From Lachnospiraceae bacterium UBA7598 (GTDB lineage Bacteria; Bacillota; Clostridia; Lachnospirales; Lachnospiraceae): DNA of 11,193 nt. Both the position numbers and the translations under genes were made by a program. Within the stretch, counting starts at the first letter, position 1. Every line of letters begins with the position of its first letter. The stretch covers positions 1 to 11,193 of the forward strand of contig DLQV01000058.1 of the NCBI GenBank assembly GCA_002474415.1, read 5' to 3'. The notes beneath the pieces were generated by a model that was given only the letters and a program-made list of their open reading frames with translations, ran no database searches and was not told the origin of the DNA. Of this stretch, positions 1 through 6,734 are shown piece by piece.

Positions 1-50
1 ATTTTTTTTGTTATTTTTCCAATTTCAGTGACAAAATGTGCAAAATACAG

Positions 51-78
51 TTGGAAATTTTTGCTGATATGCTATGAT
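51..78 (+). promoter_or_regulatory. Putative sigma-A promoter of the PadR gene
   Basis: A -35-like TTGGAA (51-56) and a -10-like TATGAT (73-78) are separated by 16 nt. This would start transcription near 85 and give a leader of about 64 nt before the PadR ATG at 149. The surrounding 1-148 stretch is AT-rich and holds no convincing gene. A small ACATGT palindrome (82-87) sits at the predicted start site and could be part of an autoregulatory PadR operator, since PadR operators often carry ATGT/ACAT half-sites, but that is only a guess. Confidence 0.5.
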
Positions 79-148
79 ATGACATGTAAAAAACGACAAA
101 AGAACCAACGTCGAAACACATACAAAGGAAAAAGGAAGTGGAAATTCG

Positions 149-682
149 ATGGGAAACTTAAAATATGCCATCCTTGGACTGTTAAATCAAAAAGAACTGA
201 CCGGCTATGATCTGATGAAGCAATTTGAATCCACATTATGTGAATTCTGGTCTGCAAAACACAGCCAGATCTATCCGGAACTCAAAAAACTGACCGATGA
301 AGGCAGCATTGCCTATAAAATAGAGCCATCGGAAAATGGCTCTGAAAAAAAACTCTATCACATTACAGAAGCGGGAAGAACGGATTTTATGGACTGGCTT
401 TCTTCCGAGACAAAACCTCAGCCGACACCAAAAGATATCTCCCGCCTGAAAATCTTTTTCTGCAACTGCCTGCCGCCGGAAGACCGCCGGTTTCTGCTGG
501 AAGAACAGCTTCACCGGCACACTTCCCGCTTAAAGCATCTGCAAAACAACCAGACCAAGTTTACTGCCGTACCTGCCAGCTCCGACGATGCATTCGGGGA
601 TTATCTGGTACTGATGGGTGCCATTATGCGCGAGGAAATGATGATCGACTGGCTGAAAAAATGTACCGATCTTCTCGATTAA
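149..682 (+). CDS. PadR family transcriptional regulator
   Basis: A 177-residue DNA-binding regulator. The N-terminal 80 or so residues form the PadR winged helix: AILGLLNQKELTGYDLMKQF (residues 7-26), then the SQIYPELKKLTDEG recognition region, then a wing ending at LYHITEAGR. Residues from about 95 to the end match the helical C-terminal dimerisation domain of PadR subfamily 2 (Vir_act_alpha_C type). The ATG at 149 is supported by an AAAGGAAG ribosome binding site at about 132-139. PadR proteins usually repress a neighbouring gene and are released by small aromatic compounds, drugs or stress. Here no co-directional partner follows: the gene ends 9 nt from the convergent ptsG stop with no visible terminator between. 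Its target must lie to the left of the window, elsewhere, or be itself. The family is secure and the ligand unknown. Confidence 0.9.
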   Translation: MGNLKYAILGLLNQKELTGYDLMKQFESTLCEFWSAKHSQIYPELKKLTDEGSIAYKIEPSENGSEKKLYHITEAGRTDFMDWLSSETKPQPTPKDISRLKIFFCNCLPPEDRRFLLEEQLHRHTSRLKHLQNNQTKFTAVPASSDDAFGDYLVLMGAIMREEMMIDWLKKCTDLLD

Positions 683-691
683 TTCGAACTG

Positions 692-2794
692 TTATTTTAT
701 CTCAATCTCAAACAGTGGCTCGCCGGCTTTTACTGCGCCGTCCGCAATAAGCCGGATGCTCTGGTTTTCCTCAAGTTCCGTACACAGAATCGGGGAAACC
801 ATGGACGGTGCGTTGGCATTCAGATACTCCAGATCAAGTTTTAGCATCGGATCACCTTTTTTCACTTTCTGTCCGTTTTCGACCAGTGCCTCAAAACCTT
901 CTCCGTTTAATTTTACGGTGTCGATTCCCACATGGATCAAAAGGCTCACGCCGCTGTCTGTCACAAAACCGATCGCATGCTTTGTGTCAAACACAAATGC
1001 AACCTCGCCGTCTTCCGGTGCACGCACATAGGCATCCTCCGGTGTGACAACTGCACCATCCCCCATCATCTTCTGTGCAAATGCATCGTCCGGTGCTGTC
1101 GCAAGATCTGCCGCAGTTCCGGTGATCGGACTGGAAATTACGACGCGCTCCGGCTCTGCAAACGTATCCTCCGCCGTCTCCAGATAATCTTCCAGATTGG
1201 ATTTGATCACGGTAACATTCGGTCCGTAGATGACCTGCACACCGTTGCCTTTGTGCACGACTCCGGTAGCTCCGGTTGCCTTTAACAGTGCATCATCAAC
1301 TCTGTCCACTTCAATTACTGTGCAGCGCAGTCTTGTCGCACAACAGTCCACATCCGAAATATTTTTCTTTCCGCCAAGTCCTCTGGTGATCGCGGCACTT
1401 ACCTCATCCTCCGGACCTGCTGCCCTGGTCTCTTTTCCTGCTTCTTTTTTTGCATTCACATCTGCCTTTGTATACAGTTTGGTTTCTGTATCATCGTCTT
1501 CCCGCCCCGGTGTCTTAAAGTTAAACTTTTTGATCATAAACTGAAAGATAAAGTAGTACAGGAAGAAATAAATAATGCCGACCGGGATCACGCGCACCCA
1601 GCTCGTCTTTGCATTTCCCTGCAAAATACCAAACAGGAAGAAATCCAAAAATCCGCCGGAAAACGTAAGACCTACTGCAATATTTAACATGTGCGCGATC
1701 ATGTAAGCCGATCCCGCAAGAACGACCTGTACGGCAAAGAGTGCCGGAGCCACAAACAGGAAAGAAAATTCCAGAGGCTCTGTGATACCGGTTGCCATGC
1801 AGGCAAGTGCTGCGGACAGTAACAGTCCTCCTGCCGCTTTCTTCTTCTCCGGTTTTGCACACTGATACATGGCAAGTGCTGCTCCCGGAAGACCAAAGAT
1901 CATAAAGATAAACTCACCGGAGAAATACCGGGTGGCATCTGCGCTGAAATGTGTGATATTTGCAGAATCTGCAAGCTGGGCAAAGAAAATATTCTGTCCG
2001 CCCTGTACCATCTGTCCGGCAACTTCCGCTGTGCCGCCCACTGCCGTCTGCCAGAATGGCATATAAAATACGTGATGCAGACCAAACGGAATTAATGCAC
2101 GCTTGATCAGTCCGAAGATCAGGGTTCCCACATAGCCGGAACCGGTCACAAGACCACCCAGCGCATAGATACCGTTTTGCACGGCAGGCCAGATGAAATA
2201 CATCAAAATGCCGACAAACATATATACAATTGTGGAAATAATCGGTACAAACCGTGTGCCTCCAAAGAATGACAGTGCATTCGGAAGCTGGATGCGGTAA
2301 AACTTATTGTGCAGCGCTGCCACACCGAGTCCTACGATAATACCGCCAAACACACCCATCTGCAATGACTGGATACCGCAGACGGAAGTAATCGTTCCTT
2401 CCAGTACGTCTTTTGCGATTGATCCGTTATCCAAGATCTTGCCGTTTAAGGTCAGCATGGCATTAATCGCTGTATTCATAACAAAATATGCGATCACCGC
2501 AGACAGTGCGGATACTTCCTTTTCCTTCTTTGCCATACCGATGGCAACACCGATGGCAAAGATGAACGGCAGGTTATCAAACACTGCACTTCCGACCCTG
2601 CTCATGATCGTAAGCAGGGCATGCAATAGCGTTCCCTCTCCGAGAATTGCTGTAAGTCCATACGTTTCAATCGTGGTCGCGTTCGTAAATGAACTTCCGA
2701 TTCCAAGCAGCAGCCCGGCAACCGGAAGAATTGCGATCGGAAGCATGAAGCTTCTGCCGACGCGCTGCAGAACACCAAAAATTTTATCTTTCAT
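692..2794 (-). CDS. ptsG: PTS glucose-type permease, EIICBA
   Basis: A 700-residue single-chain PTS permease that imports and phosphorylates a hexose using phosphate from HPr. Order is EIIC, EIIB, EIIA. EIIC (about 1-430) is multi-helical and carries GITEPLEFSFLFVAP (336-350) and the KTPGRED end of the domain (427-433). EIIB (about 462-540) has the CCATRLR block; Cys485, immediately before ATRLR, is the expected phosphocysteine, and the residue before it is a second Cys where Ala is common. EIIA (about 555-700) has SPITG (555-559), His606 in KHAIGF, and LLIHVGIDTV with His621 as the expected phosphohistidine. The segment NKFYRIQLP...RFVPIIS and IPFGLHHVFYMPFW resembles glucose PtsG of Bacillus and E. 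coli more than NagE, so glucose is the likeliest substrate; another glucoside or GlcNAc cannot be excluded. The start has an AAAAGGAG site 8 nt upstream. All catalytic residues look intact. A hairpin upstream may terminate the previous operon or attenuate this gene. Confidence 0.92.
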   Translation of the reverse strand: MKDKIFGVLQRVGRSFMLPIAILPVAGLLLGIGSSFTNATTIETYGLTAILGEGTLLHALLTIMSRVGSAVFDNLPFIFAIGVAIGMAKKEKEVSALSAVIAYFVMNTAINAMLTLNGKILDNGSIAKDVLEGTITSVCGIQSLQMGVFGGIIVGLGVAALHNKFYRIQLPNALSFFGGTRFVPIISTIVYMFVGILMYFIWPAVQNGIYALGGLVTGSGYVGTLIFGLIKRALIPFGLHHVFYMPFWQTAVGGTAEVAGQMVQGGQNIFFAQLADSANITHFSADATRYFSGEFIFMIFGLPGAALAMYQCAKPEKKKAAGGLLLSAALACMATGITEPLEFSFLFVAPALFAVQVVLAGSAYMIAHMLNIAVGLTFSGGFLDFFLFGILQGNAKTSWVRVIPVGIIYFFLYYFIFQFMIKKFNFKTPGREDDDTETKLYTKADVNAKKEAGKETRAAGPEDEVSAAITRGLGGKKNISDVDCCATRLRCTVIEVDRVDDALLKATGATGVVHKGNGVQVIYGPNVTVIKSNLEDYLETAEDTFAEPERVVISSPITGTAADLATAPDDAFAQKMMGDGAVVTPEDAYVRAPEDGEVAFVFDTKHAIGFVTDSGVSLLIHVGIDTVKLNGEGFEALVENGQKVKKGDPMLKLDLEYLNANAPSMVSPILCTELEENQSIRLIADGAVKAGEPLFEIEIK

Positions 2795-2839
2795 TTTCCG
2801 TACTCCTTTTTGAGTTTGTCACTGCCACTATTTTGTACA

Positions 2840-2896
2840 AAAAAAGAGACACTCATACACTTAAACGCTTGTTATGTGTATAAAGGTCTCTTTTTT
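2840..2896 (-). terminator. Strong hairpin between the glycosylase gene and ptsG
   Basis: On either strand AAAAAAGAGAC (2840-2850) pairs with GTCTCTTTTTT (2886-2896), 11 bp, and inside it ATACAC (2855-2860) pairs with GTGTAT (2876-2881) around a 15-nt loop. Read on the minus strand the stem ends in a run of seven T residues, the form of an intrinsic terminator, 20 nt after the glycosylase stop codon. It also lies only 45 nt before the ptsG ATG, so it may instead be a regulated leader terminator. The A-tract and T-tract symmetry would let it act in both directions. Confidence 0.75.
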
Positions 2897-2915
2897 AACT
2901 ACGCACCACTCTTTG

Positions 2916-3410
2916 CTACAGGTCATGAAGAATCGTCTCCCATGCCTCACACAGCCGCGCGAGCGACCATGCGGCATTGGCTGGACTTGTGGATGGAAGC
3001 ACCGTCGCTTCGATCCCCGTGATCGGAAACTGGTATCTTTTATAAAGCTGCCCGGCCTTGTTTCCGTTTGCATAAATCTGTGTTACGTTCGTTTTTTCCA
3101 GAATCATGCCAATGTCCGTTGGCTGTACATTTTTAATACTGCTGTCGCTTGATCCTTTGATGTCACAGCTTTGAATCACATCCCACAGGGCAATCCGGTG
3201 GGCAAGCAGCATGGCTTTCTTCTCCTCAATTGTATCCGGGAGCGGCTCCTTTAAAAGTGTTGCAAGCACTTTCCAGAAACGGTTCTGTTTGTGCCCGTAA
3301 TAAAAATTATTTTCCCTTGATTTGACAGACGGCAAAGTTCCTAATATGAGGATTTCGGAATCTTTGTCGTACACCGGTTCAAACGAATGGACAATGTGTT
3401 CATACTCCAT
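2916..3410 (-). CDS. Deoxyinosine/hypoxanthine DNA glycosylase, UDG superfamily family 6 type
   Basis: A 164-residue protein of the uracil-DNA glycosylase superfamily that resembles the hypoxanthine (deoxyinosine) glycosylases: it would excise hypoxanthine, the product of adenine deamination, from DNA to start base excision repair in the cytosol. Visible blocks are ILGTLPSVKSRENNFYYGHK (22-41), followed by QNRFW (42-46), an ALWDVIQSCD strand (74-83), and LPSTSPANAAW (138-148), the C-terminal loop typical of this family. Asn43 of the NRFW block is the probable catalytic asparagine, by analogy from memory. Length is usual. The ATG at 3408-3410 overlaps the end of the HAD gene by 11 nt, and its AAAGGAGA ribosome binding site lies inside that gene, so the two are probably translationally coupled. 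It could act on uracil or xanthine too; substrate preference cannot be read from sequence. Confidence 0.8.
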   Translation of the reverse strand: MEYEHIVHSFEPVYDKDSEILILGTLPSVKSRENNFYYGHKQNRFWKVLATLLKEPLPDTIEEKKAMLLAHRIALWDVIQSCDIKGSSDSSIKNVQPTDIGMILEKTNVTQIYANGNKAGQLYKRYQFPITGIEATVLPSTSPANAAWSLARLCEAWETILHDL

Positions 3411-4089
3411 GGCGGTCTCCTTTTAAATACGAAATCACTTCTAAAAGATCCGGTAACACCACTTCCGCTTTTTCCTGCATCTCCGCAGTTTCCGGCAGCA
3501 GATCCGGCACCATGATCGGATGCAGTTTTCCCGCATATGCCGCACGAATCCCATTGTAGGAATCCTCGATCGCATACGCGCGTTCCGGCTTCACCCCAAG
3601 TTCTTCACAGGCTTTTAAGAAAATATCCGGTGCTGGTTTGCTGCGCTCCACCATGTCGCCACAGATCACCTGATCAAAAAAATCCAAAATTCCGGCATCG
3701 CGAAGCTGGTTTGTCACCGTCTGTCTCCGTGTAGAAGAGGCCAGCGCAATTTTTTCCCCTTCTTCTTTTAAAAAGGTAAGCAGTTCCACAACGCCCGGTT
3801 TCATCGGAAGTCTGCCGCCATCGTATCTGCTGTGGTAGATGGCAGAGGATTCTTTCGCATAAGTATCATACGGAAAATCGTCTCCGTAGGTTTCCAGCAT
3901 AATCTCCCTCGTCCGTTTCATCGTCGTTCCCGTACAGGAAAGCACCGCCTGTTCGATATCCGGAATATGATATTTTTTTGCGAGTTCTTTCCAGCACTGC
4001 ATCACAGCCCGCTCGGAATCAAAAATCACACCGTCCATATCAAATACGACGGCATCATAATCTATACTATTTTCCATACTGTTTCGCAT
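3400..4089 (-). CDS. HAD superfamily hydrolase, beta-phosphoglucomutase/sugar phosphatase-like
   Basis: A 229-residue HAD subfamily IA enzyme, a cytosolic phosphatase or phosphomutase acting through an aspartyl-phosphate. Motif I is VFDMDGVIFDSE with nucleophile Asp17 and acid/base Asp19; motif II is ASST (116-119); motif III is Lys150 in SKPAPD; motif IV is IEDSYNG with Glu174 and Asp175. The helical cap occupies roughly residues 25-95. Lengths and motifs match the group holding beta-phosphoglucomutase and low-specificity sugar- or nucleotide-phosphatases; the substrate is undetermined. The first ATG (4089) is preferred because GAAAGGA lies 6 nt upstream, whereas the second Met (codon 5) lacks such a site. 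It heads a two-gene unit with the DNA glycosylase and has a good promoter that overlaps the promoter of the divergent response regulator. Confidence 0.88.
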   Translation of the reverse strand: MRNSMENSIDYDAVVFDMDGVIFDSERAVMQCWKELAKKYHIPDIEQAVLSCTGTTMKRTREIMLETYGDDFPYDTYAKESSAIYHSRYDGGRLPMKPGVVELLTFLKEEGEKIALASSTRRQTVTNQLRDAGILDFFDQVICGDMVERSKPAPDIFLKACEELGVKPERAYAIEDSYNGIRAAYAGKLHPIMVPDLLPETAEMQEKAEVVLPDLLEVISYLKGDRHGV

Positions 4090-4110
4090 ACCAATTCCTT
4101 TCTGTCTCCC

Positions 4111-4139
4111 TTGACGATTTCATTTTAGCATGACATAAT
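4111..4139 (+). promoter_or_regulatory. Putative sigma-A promoter of the response regulator/ABC/kinase operon
   Basis: TTGACG (4111-4116) and CATAAT (4134-4139) are spaced by 17 nt, close to consensus. The predicted start is near 4146, with a leader of about 53 nt before the ATG at 4199. This would give basal expression of the two-component genes. Confidence 0.7.
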
Positions 4140-4150
4140 ACCTCTAACAA
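4122..4150 (-). promoter_or_regulatory. Putative sigma-A promoter of the HAD/glycosylase operon
   Basis: On the minus strand TTGTTA (4150-4145) and TAAAAT (4127-4122) are spaced by exactly 17 nt, predicting a start near 4115 and a leader of about 26 nt before the HAD ATG at 4089. It occupies the same DNA as the oppositely directed promoter of the response regulator. Confidence 0.6.
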
Positions 4151-4198
4151 TAGCAAGTAACAAAAAAGCCTTTCCACTATGTCAACAGGGAGTAATAC

Positions 4199-4861
4199 AT
4201 GAAGCAAATCTTTATAGTAGATGATGATATCCATATCGGAAATATGCTGCAGGAAGTGCTGACCCAAGAAGGCTACGGTGTGTCCCGTGCCTACTCCGGC
4301 ACGGAAGCCATTCTCTTTCTTTCCCGGAATCGTCCGGATCTGATCCTGCTGGATTTGATGCTTCCGGGTCTTTCCGGAGAAGATGTGCTCGCACACACTT
4401 CTGGAATTCCAGTCATTGTCGTAAGTGCCAAAGCCGAAGTACAGGACAAGGTTTCTCTGCTTTTGGACGGCGCTGTGGATTACGTGACCAAACCGTTTCA
4501 CATGCAGGAACTGCTGGCTCGGATTCAGGTTCATCTGCGTACCTCTTCCGTTTCCGGAACCCACCGGCTGATCTTTGAAGATTTAACACTGGACACCGAT
4601 ACCCGGTGTGTCACAGCCGCAGACCGGCAGGTGCGGCTTACGCCTACCGAATACGTCATTTTAAAAACACTTATGGAAAACGCCTCACAGGTTGTCACAA
4701 AATCCATCCTGCTTGACCGTCTGTCCGAACAGACACCCGACGGAACGGAAAATTCCCTCAAAATGCACATCAGCAATCTGCGCAAAAAACTGCGCACCGC
4801 AGGCGGCAGGGATTACATCGAATCCGTATGGGGAATTGGCTTTACCTTAAAAACTTCCTGA
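4199..4861 (+). CDS. OmpR/PhoB family response regulator
   Basis: A 220-residue two-component response regulator. The receiver domain (about 1-115) shows the acidic pocket DDD (8-10), phospho-acceptor Asp52 in LLLDLMLPG, a switch Ser76 and Lys98 in TKPF. The C-terminal winged-helix output domain (about 125-220) shows the LTPTEYVILKTLMEN block, the recognition helix region NSLKMHISNLRKKL, and the wing ending YIESVWGIGF. All key residues are present. It starts at an ATG with an AGGGAG site 7 nt upstream. Downstream lie the ABC ATPase, permease and sensor kinase, an arrangement known for detection and export of peptide antibiotics such as bacitracin or lantibiotics. Its likely binding array (TCTTTAC repeats) begins one nucleotide after its stop codon. 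The inducer is inferred from context only. Confidence 0.93.
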   Translation: MKQIFIVDDDIHIGNMLQEVLTQEGYGVSRAYSGTEAILFLSRNRPDLILLDLMLPGLSGEDVLAHTSGIPVIVVSAKAEVQDKVSLLLDGAVDYVTKPFHMQELLARIQVHLRTSSVSGTHRLIFEDLTLDTDTRCVTAADRQVRLTPTEYVILKTLMENASQVVTKSILLDRLSEQTPDGTENSLKMHISNLRKKLRTAGGRDYIESVWGIGFTLKTS

Positions 4862-4903
4862 TCTTTACGATATCTTTACGCTTTTCTTTACCAGATTCTT
4901 TAC
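4862..4903 (+). repeat. Four TCTTTAC direct repeats, probable response-regulator operator
   Basis: The heptamer TCTTTAC begins at 4862, 4873, 4885 and 4897, so the copies are 11, 12 and 12 bp apart, about one helical turn. Tandem direct repeats at this pitch are the usual target of OmpR-family dimers. The array starts immediately after the response-regulator stop codon and ends 45 nt before the ABC ATPase ATG, where it would overlap a promoter -35 region. I found no good -10 in the remaining space. Function as an operator is inferred. Confidence 0.6.
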
Positions 4904-4948
4904 TTTTCTGTGCAAAACTACCGGTATCAGCAAAGGAGGATTACAACA

Positions 4949-5863
4949 ATGGAATATGTTTTACAAACCAGTGTCCTGTGCAAAAAATACCAGAAATTTA
5001 CTGCACTCGACAACCTTACCATGCACATTCCAAAAGGTGCCATCTATGGTTTTATCGGGAAAAACGGAGCCGGAAAAACCACTCTTATCCGGCTGCTGTG
5101 CGGATTGCAGCAGCCCACATCCGGGGAACTTTCCCTCTACGGAACATTACACACACAGCCACAAATCCAAAATGTGCGGAAACGCATCGGTGCTGTGGTA
5201 GAAACCCCTTCCATCTATCTGGACATGACGGCAGAGGAAAATCTCCGCCAGCAGTTTCAGATTCTCGGACTGCCCTCTTACCGGGAAATTCCCGGTCTGC
5301 TTCAGCTTGTCGGACTGCAGGATACCGGAAAAAAGAAAGCAAAACATTTTTCCCTCGGTATGAGACAGCGGCTCGGCATTGCCATTGCACTGTGCGGAAA
5401 CCCGGATTTTCTCATTTTAGATGAACCGGTCAACGGACTTGATCCGCAGGGAATTATTGAGATCCGGGAACTGATCTTAAAACTAAACCACGAGCGGCAG
5501 ATCACCTTTTTAATCTCAAGCCATATCTTAGATGAACTGGCAAAACTTGCCACCCATTACGGTTTTATCGACCATGGACATATGCTAAAGGAACTGACGG
5601 CTGACGAACTGAATGCCATCTGCCGGAAATGTATAACCGTCACAGTCACAGACACGAAAGCACTTTCCCGTGTGCTGACGGAAATGGGCGTGGAATACAA
5701 AATTCTTTCCGATACCACCGCCGATATTTATGCCGAGGTGCATATTTCCCGGCTGGCACTCGCCCTGGACCGGGAGCACTGTGAGCTGATTTCCGTGCAT
5801 GAGCACGATGAGAGTCTTGAAAGTTATTATGTCAATCTGGTAGGAGGTGACCATCGTGAATAA
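4949..5863 (+). CDS. ABC transporter ATP-binding protein, BcrA/LanF-like
   Basis: A 304-residue ATPase that would power the adjacent permease and export or expel peptide antibiotics from the membrane. Walker A is GKNGAGKTT (37-45), the signature is FSLGMRQRLG (134-143), Walker B is LILDEP (155-160) and the H-loop is SSH with His192. At the Q-loop position there is VVETPSIYLDMTAEENL with Glu85 instead of Gln. This E-loop is described for lantibiotic-immunity LanF/BcrA-type ATPases. The C-terminal 90 residues are an extension beyond the nucleotide-binding fold. An upstream in-frame ATG at 4910 exists, but the ATG at 4949 has a near-perfect AAAGGAGGA (4932-4940) 8 nt before it and begins with the conserved strand, so it is preferred. 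The end overlaps the permease start by 8 nt. The exact peptide handled is unknown. Confidence 0.92.
   Translation: MEYVLQTSVLCKKYQKFTALDNLTMHIPKGAIYGFIGKNGAGKTTLIRLLCGLQQPTSGELSLYGTLHTQPQIQNVRKRIGAVVETPSIYLDMTAEENLRQQFQILGLPSYREIPGLLQLVGLQDTGKKKAKHFSLGMRQRLGIAIALCGNPDFLILDEPVNGLDPQGIIEIRELILKLNHERQITFLISSHILDELAKLATHYGFIDHGHMLKELTADELNAICRKCITVTVTDTKALSRVLTEMGVEYKILSDTTADIYAEVHISRLALALDREHCELISVHEHDESLESYYVNLVGGDHRE
5842..5850 (+). promoter_or_regulatory. Shine-Dalgarno site that fixes the permease start
   Basis: AGGAGGTGA lies inside the end of the ABC ATPase gene, 5 nt before GTG 5856 (8 nt counting from AGGAGG). An earlier in-frame GTG at 5847 overlaps this site and so is unlikely to be the start. 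The arrangement implies translational coupling of ATPase and permease. Confidence 0.8.
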
Positions 5864-6725
5864 TCTGGTATGTGCGGAGTTTTCACGGCTTTTTAAAAGT
5901 TTTATTTTTCGTCTGGGGGCATTATTTTCGTTCGGATTTGCAGTATTTGCCATTTTTATGCGCTACATGGATGTGATAAACTACCCTTCCGAATATGCGC
6001 AGCTTCCGGTCTCCTACAGCAACGCGGATGGATTAATTTTTGCGGGCGGATTTTATCTGGTATTTGCATTAGCCGTATTTGTCAGCCTCTTTGTGGGAAC
6101 GGAATACAGTGACGGAACCATACGCAATAAACTGATTGTCGGACATTCACGCCTGAAAATCTATCTTTCCAAACTTCTGGTCTGTGCGGCGGCAAATGTG
6201 CTGTTACATCTTCTTTTTATCATCACAGTGCTTCTACTGGGCTTTGTATTCATCCATGGGGTTTCCTATGGCCCCGGAATTTTGCTGAAATACACACTTT
6301 TTGGCGTTTGTGTCACCCTTGCCTTTTCCTCTGTGCTTGTGTGCCTTTCCATGTGCATCCCAAACAAAGCCGCCAGTGCAGTGATCGGGCTTCTGCTGAC
6401 CATGATCCTGCTGTTTTTTACGATAACAATCTCCATGCGGTTGTCCGCTCCCGAATATAAGGAGGCCTACGCTTATACCGATGAGGCCTCGGGCAAACTC
6501 ATTACGGTTGACCGGGAACGAAATCGCAAGTATCTGACCGGAACGCAACGCAAAATCTATACTTTTTTGTATGATTTTCTTCCGACCTGCCAGTTGTATC
6601 AGATTGTTCAGGTATCCGATACACCGATTGAAAACTGTGATATACTCATTGCATATGACGGACTGCTGCTGTTACTGAGCACCGGGGCCGGCATCCTTAT
6701 TTTCGGGAAAAAAGATTTAAAATAG
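5856..6725 (+). CDS. ABC-2 type permease of the peptide-antibiotic transporter
   Basis: A 289-residue integral membrane protein with six predicted helices at about 18-35, 61-80, 106-134, 145-167, 173-194 and 266-283. The cytoplasmic loop after helix 2 contains VGTEYSDGTIRNKLIVGHSR, the sequence typical of BcrB/ABC-2 permeases. A soluble segment of about 70 residues (195-265) separates helices 5 and 6 and is a candidate for ligand contact. The start is GTG at 5856. It forms the transporter with the upstream ATPase; only one permease gene is present, as in BcrAB-type systems and unlike the two permeases of classical LanFEG immunity. It ends in TAG, and the AGGAG ribosome binding site for the kinase overlaps this stop. 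Confidence 0.88.
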   Translation: MNNLVCAEFSRLFKSFIFRLGALFSFGFAVFAIFMRYMDVINYPSEYAQLPVSYSNADGLIFAGGFYLVFALAVFVSLFVGTEYSDGTIRNKLIVGHSRLKIYLSKLLVCAAANVLLHLLFIITVLLLGFVFIHGVSYGPGILLKYTLFGVCVTLAFSSVLVCLSMCIPNKAASAVIGLLLTMILLFFTITISMRLSAPEYKEAYAYTDEASGKLITVDRERNRKYLTGTQRKIYTFLYDFLPTCQLYQIVQVSDTPIENCDILIAYDGLLLLLSTGAGILIFGKKDLK

Positions 6726-6734
6726 GAGAATTTT

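Noticed and set aside
28..210. 60-codon open frame overlapping the PadR start
   Set aside because: Very Lys-rich low-complexity product, no ribosome binding site, runs into PadR in another frame and overlaps its promoter.
680..700. Possible terminator between padR and ptsG
   Set aside because: Only a 4-bp TCGA pairing is seen, with no stable stem followed by a T-tract.
2307..2813. 168-codon open frame on the plus strand opposite ptsG
   Set aside because: Antisense to conserved EIIC sequence; its composition mirrors the membrane gene and it has no start signals.
2861..2875. Possible CcpA (cre) site in the loop of the ptsG hairpin
   Set aside because: Only the central AAGCGTT resembles cre; the outer TG and CA positions do not match.
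4067..4564. 165-codon open frame on the minus strand opposite the response regulator
   Set aside because: Fully antisense to a clear receiver domain, overlaps the HAD start, no ribosome binding site and no recognisable protein pattern.
4910..4948. Thirteen-residue N-terminal extension of the ABC ATPase
   Set aside because: The ATG at 4949 has a near-perfect ribosome binding site, whereas the extension would place that site inside coding sequence and add an unconserved basic tail.
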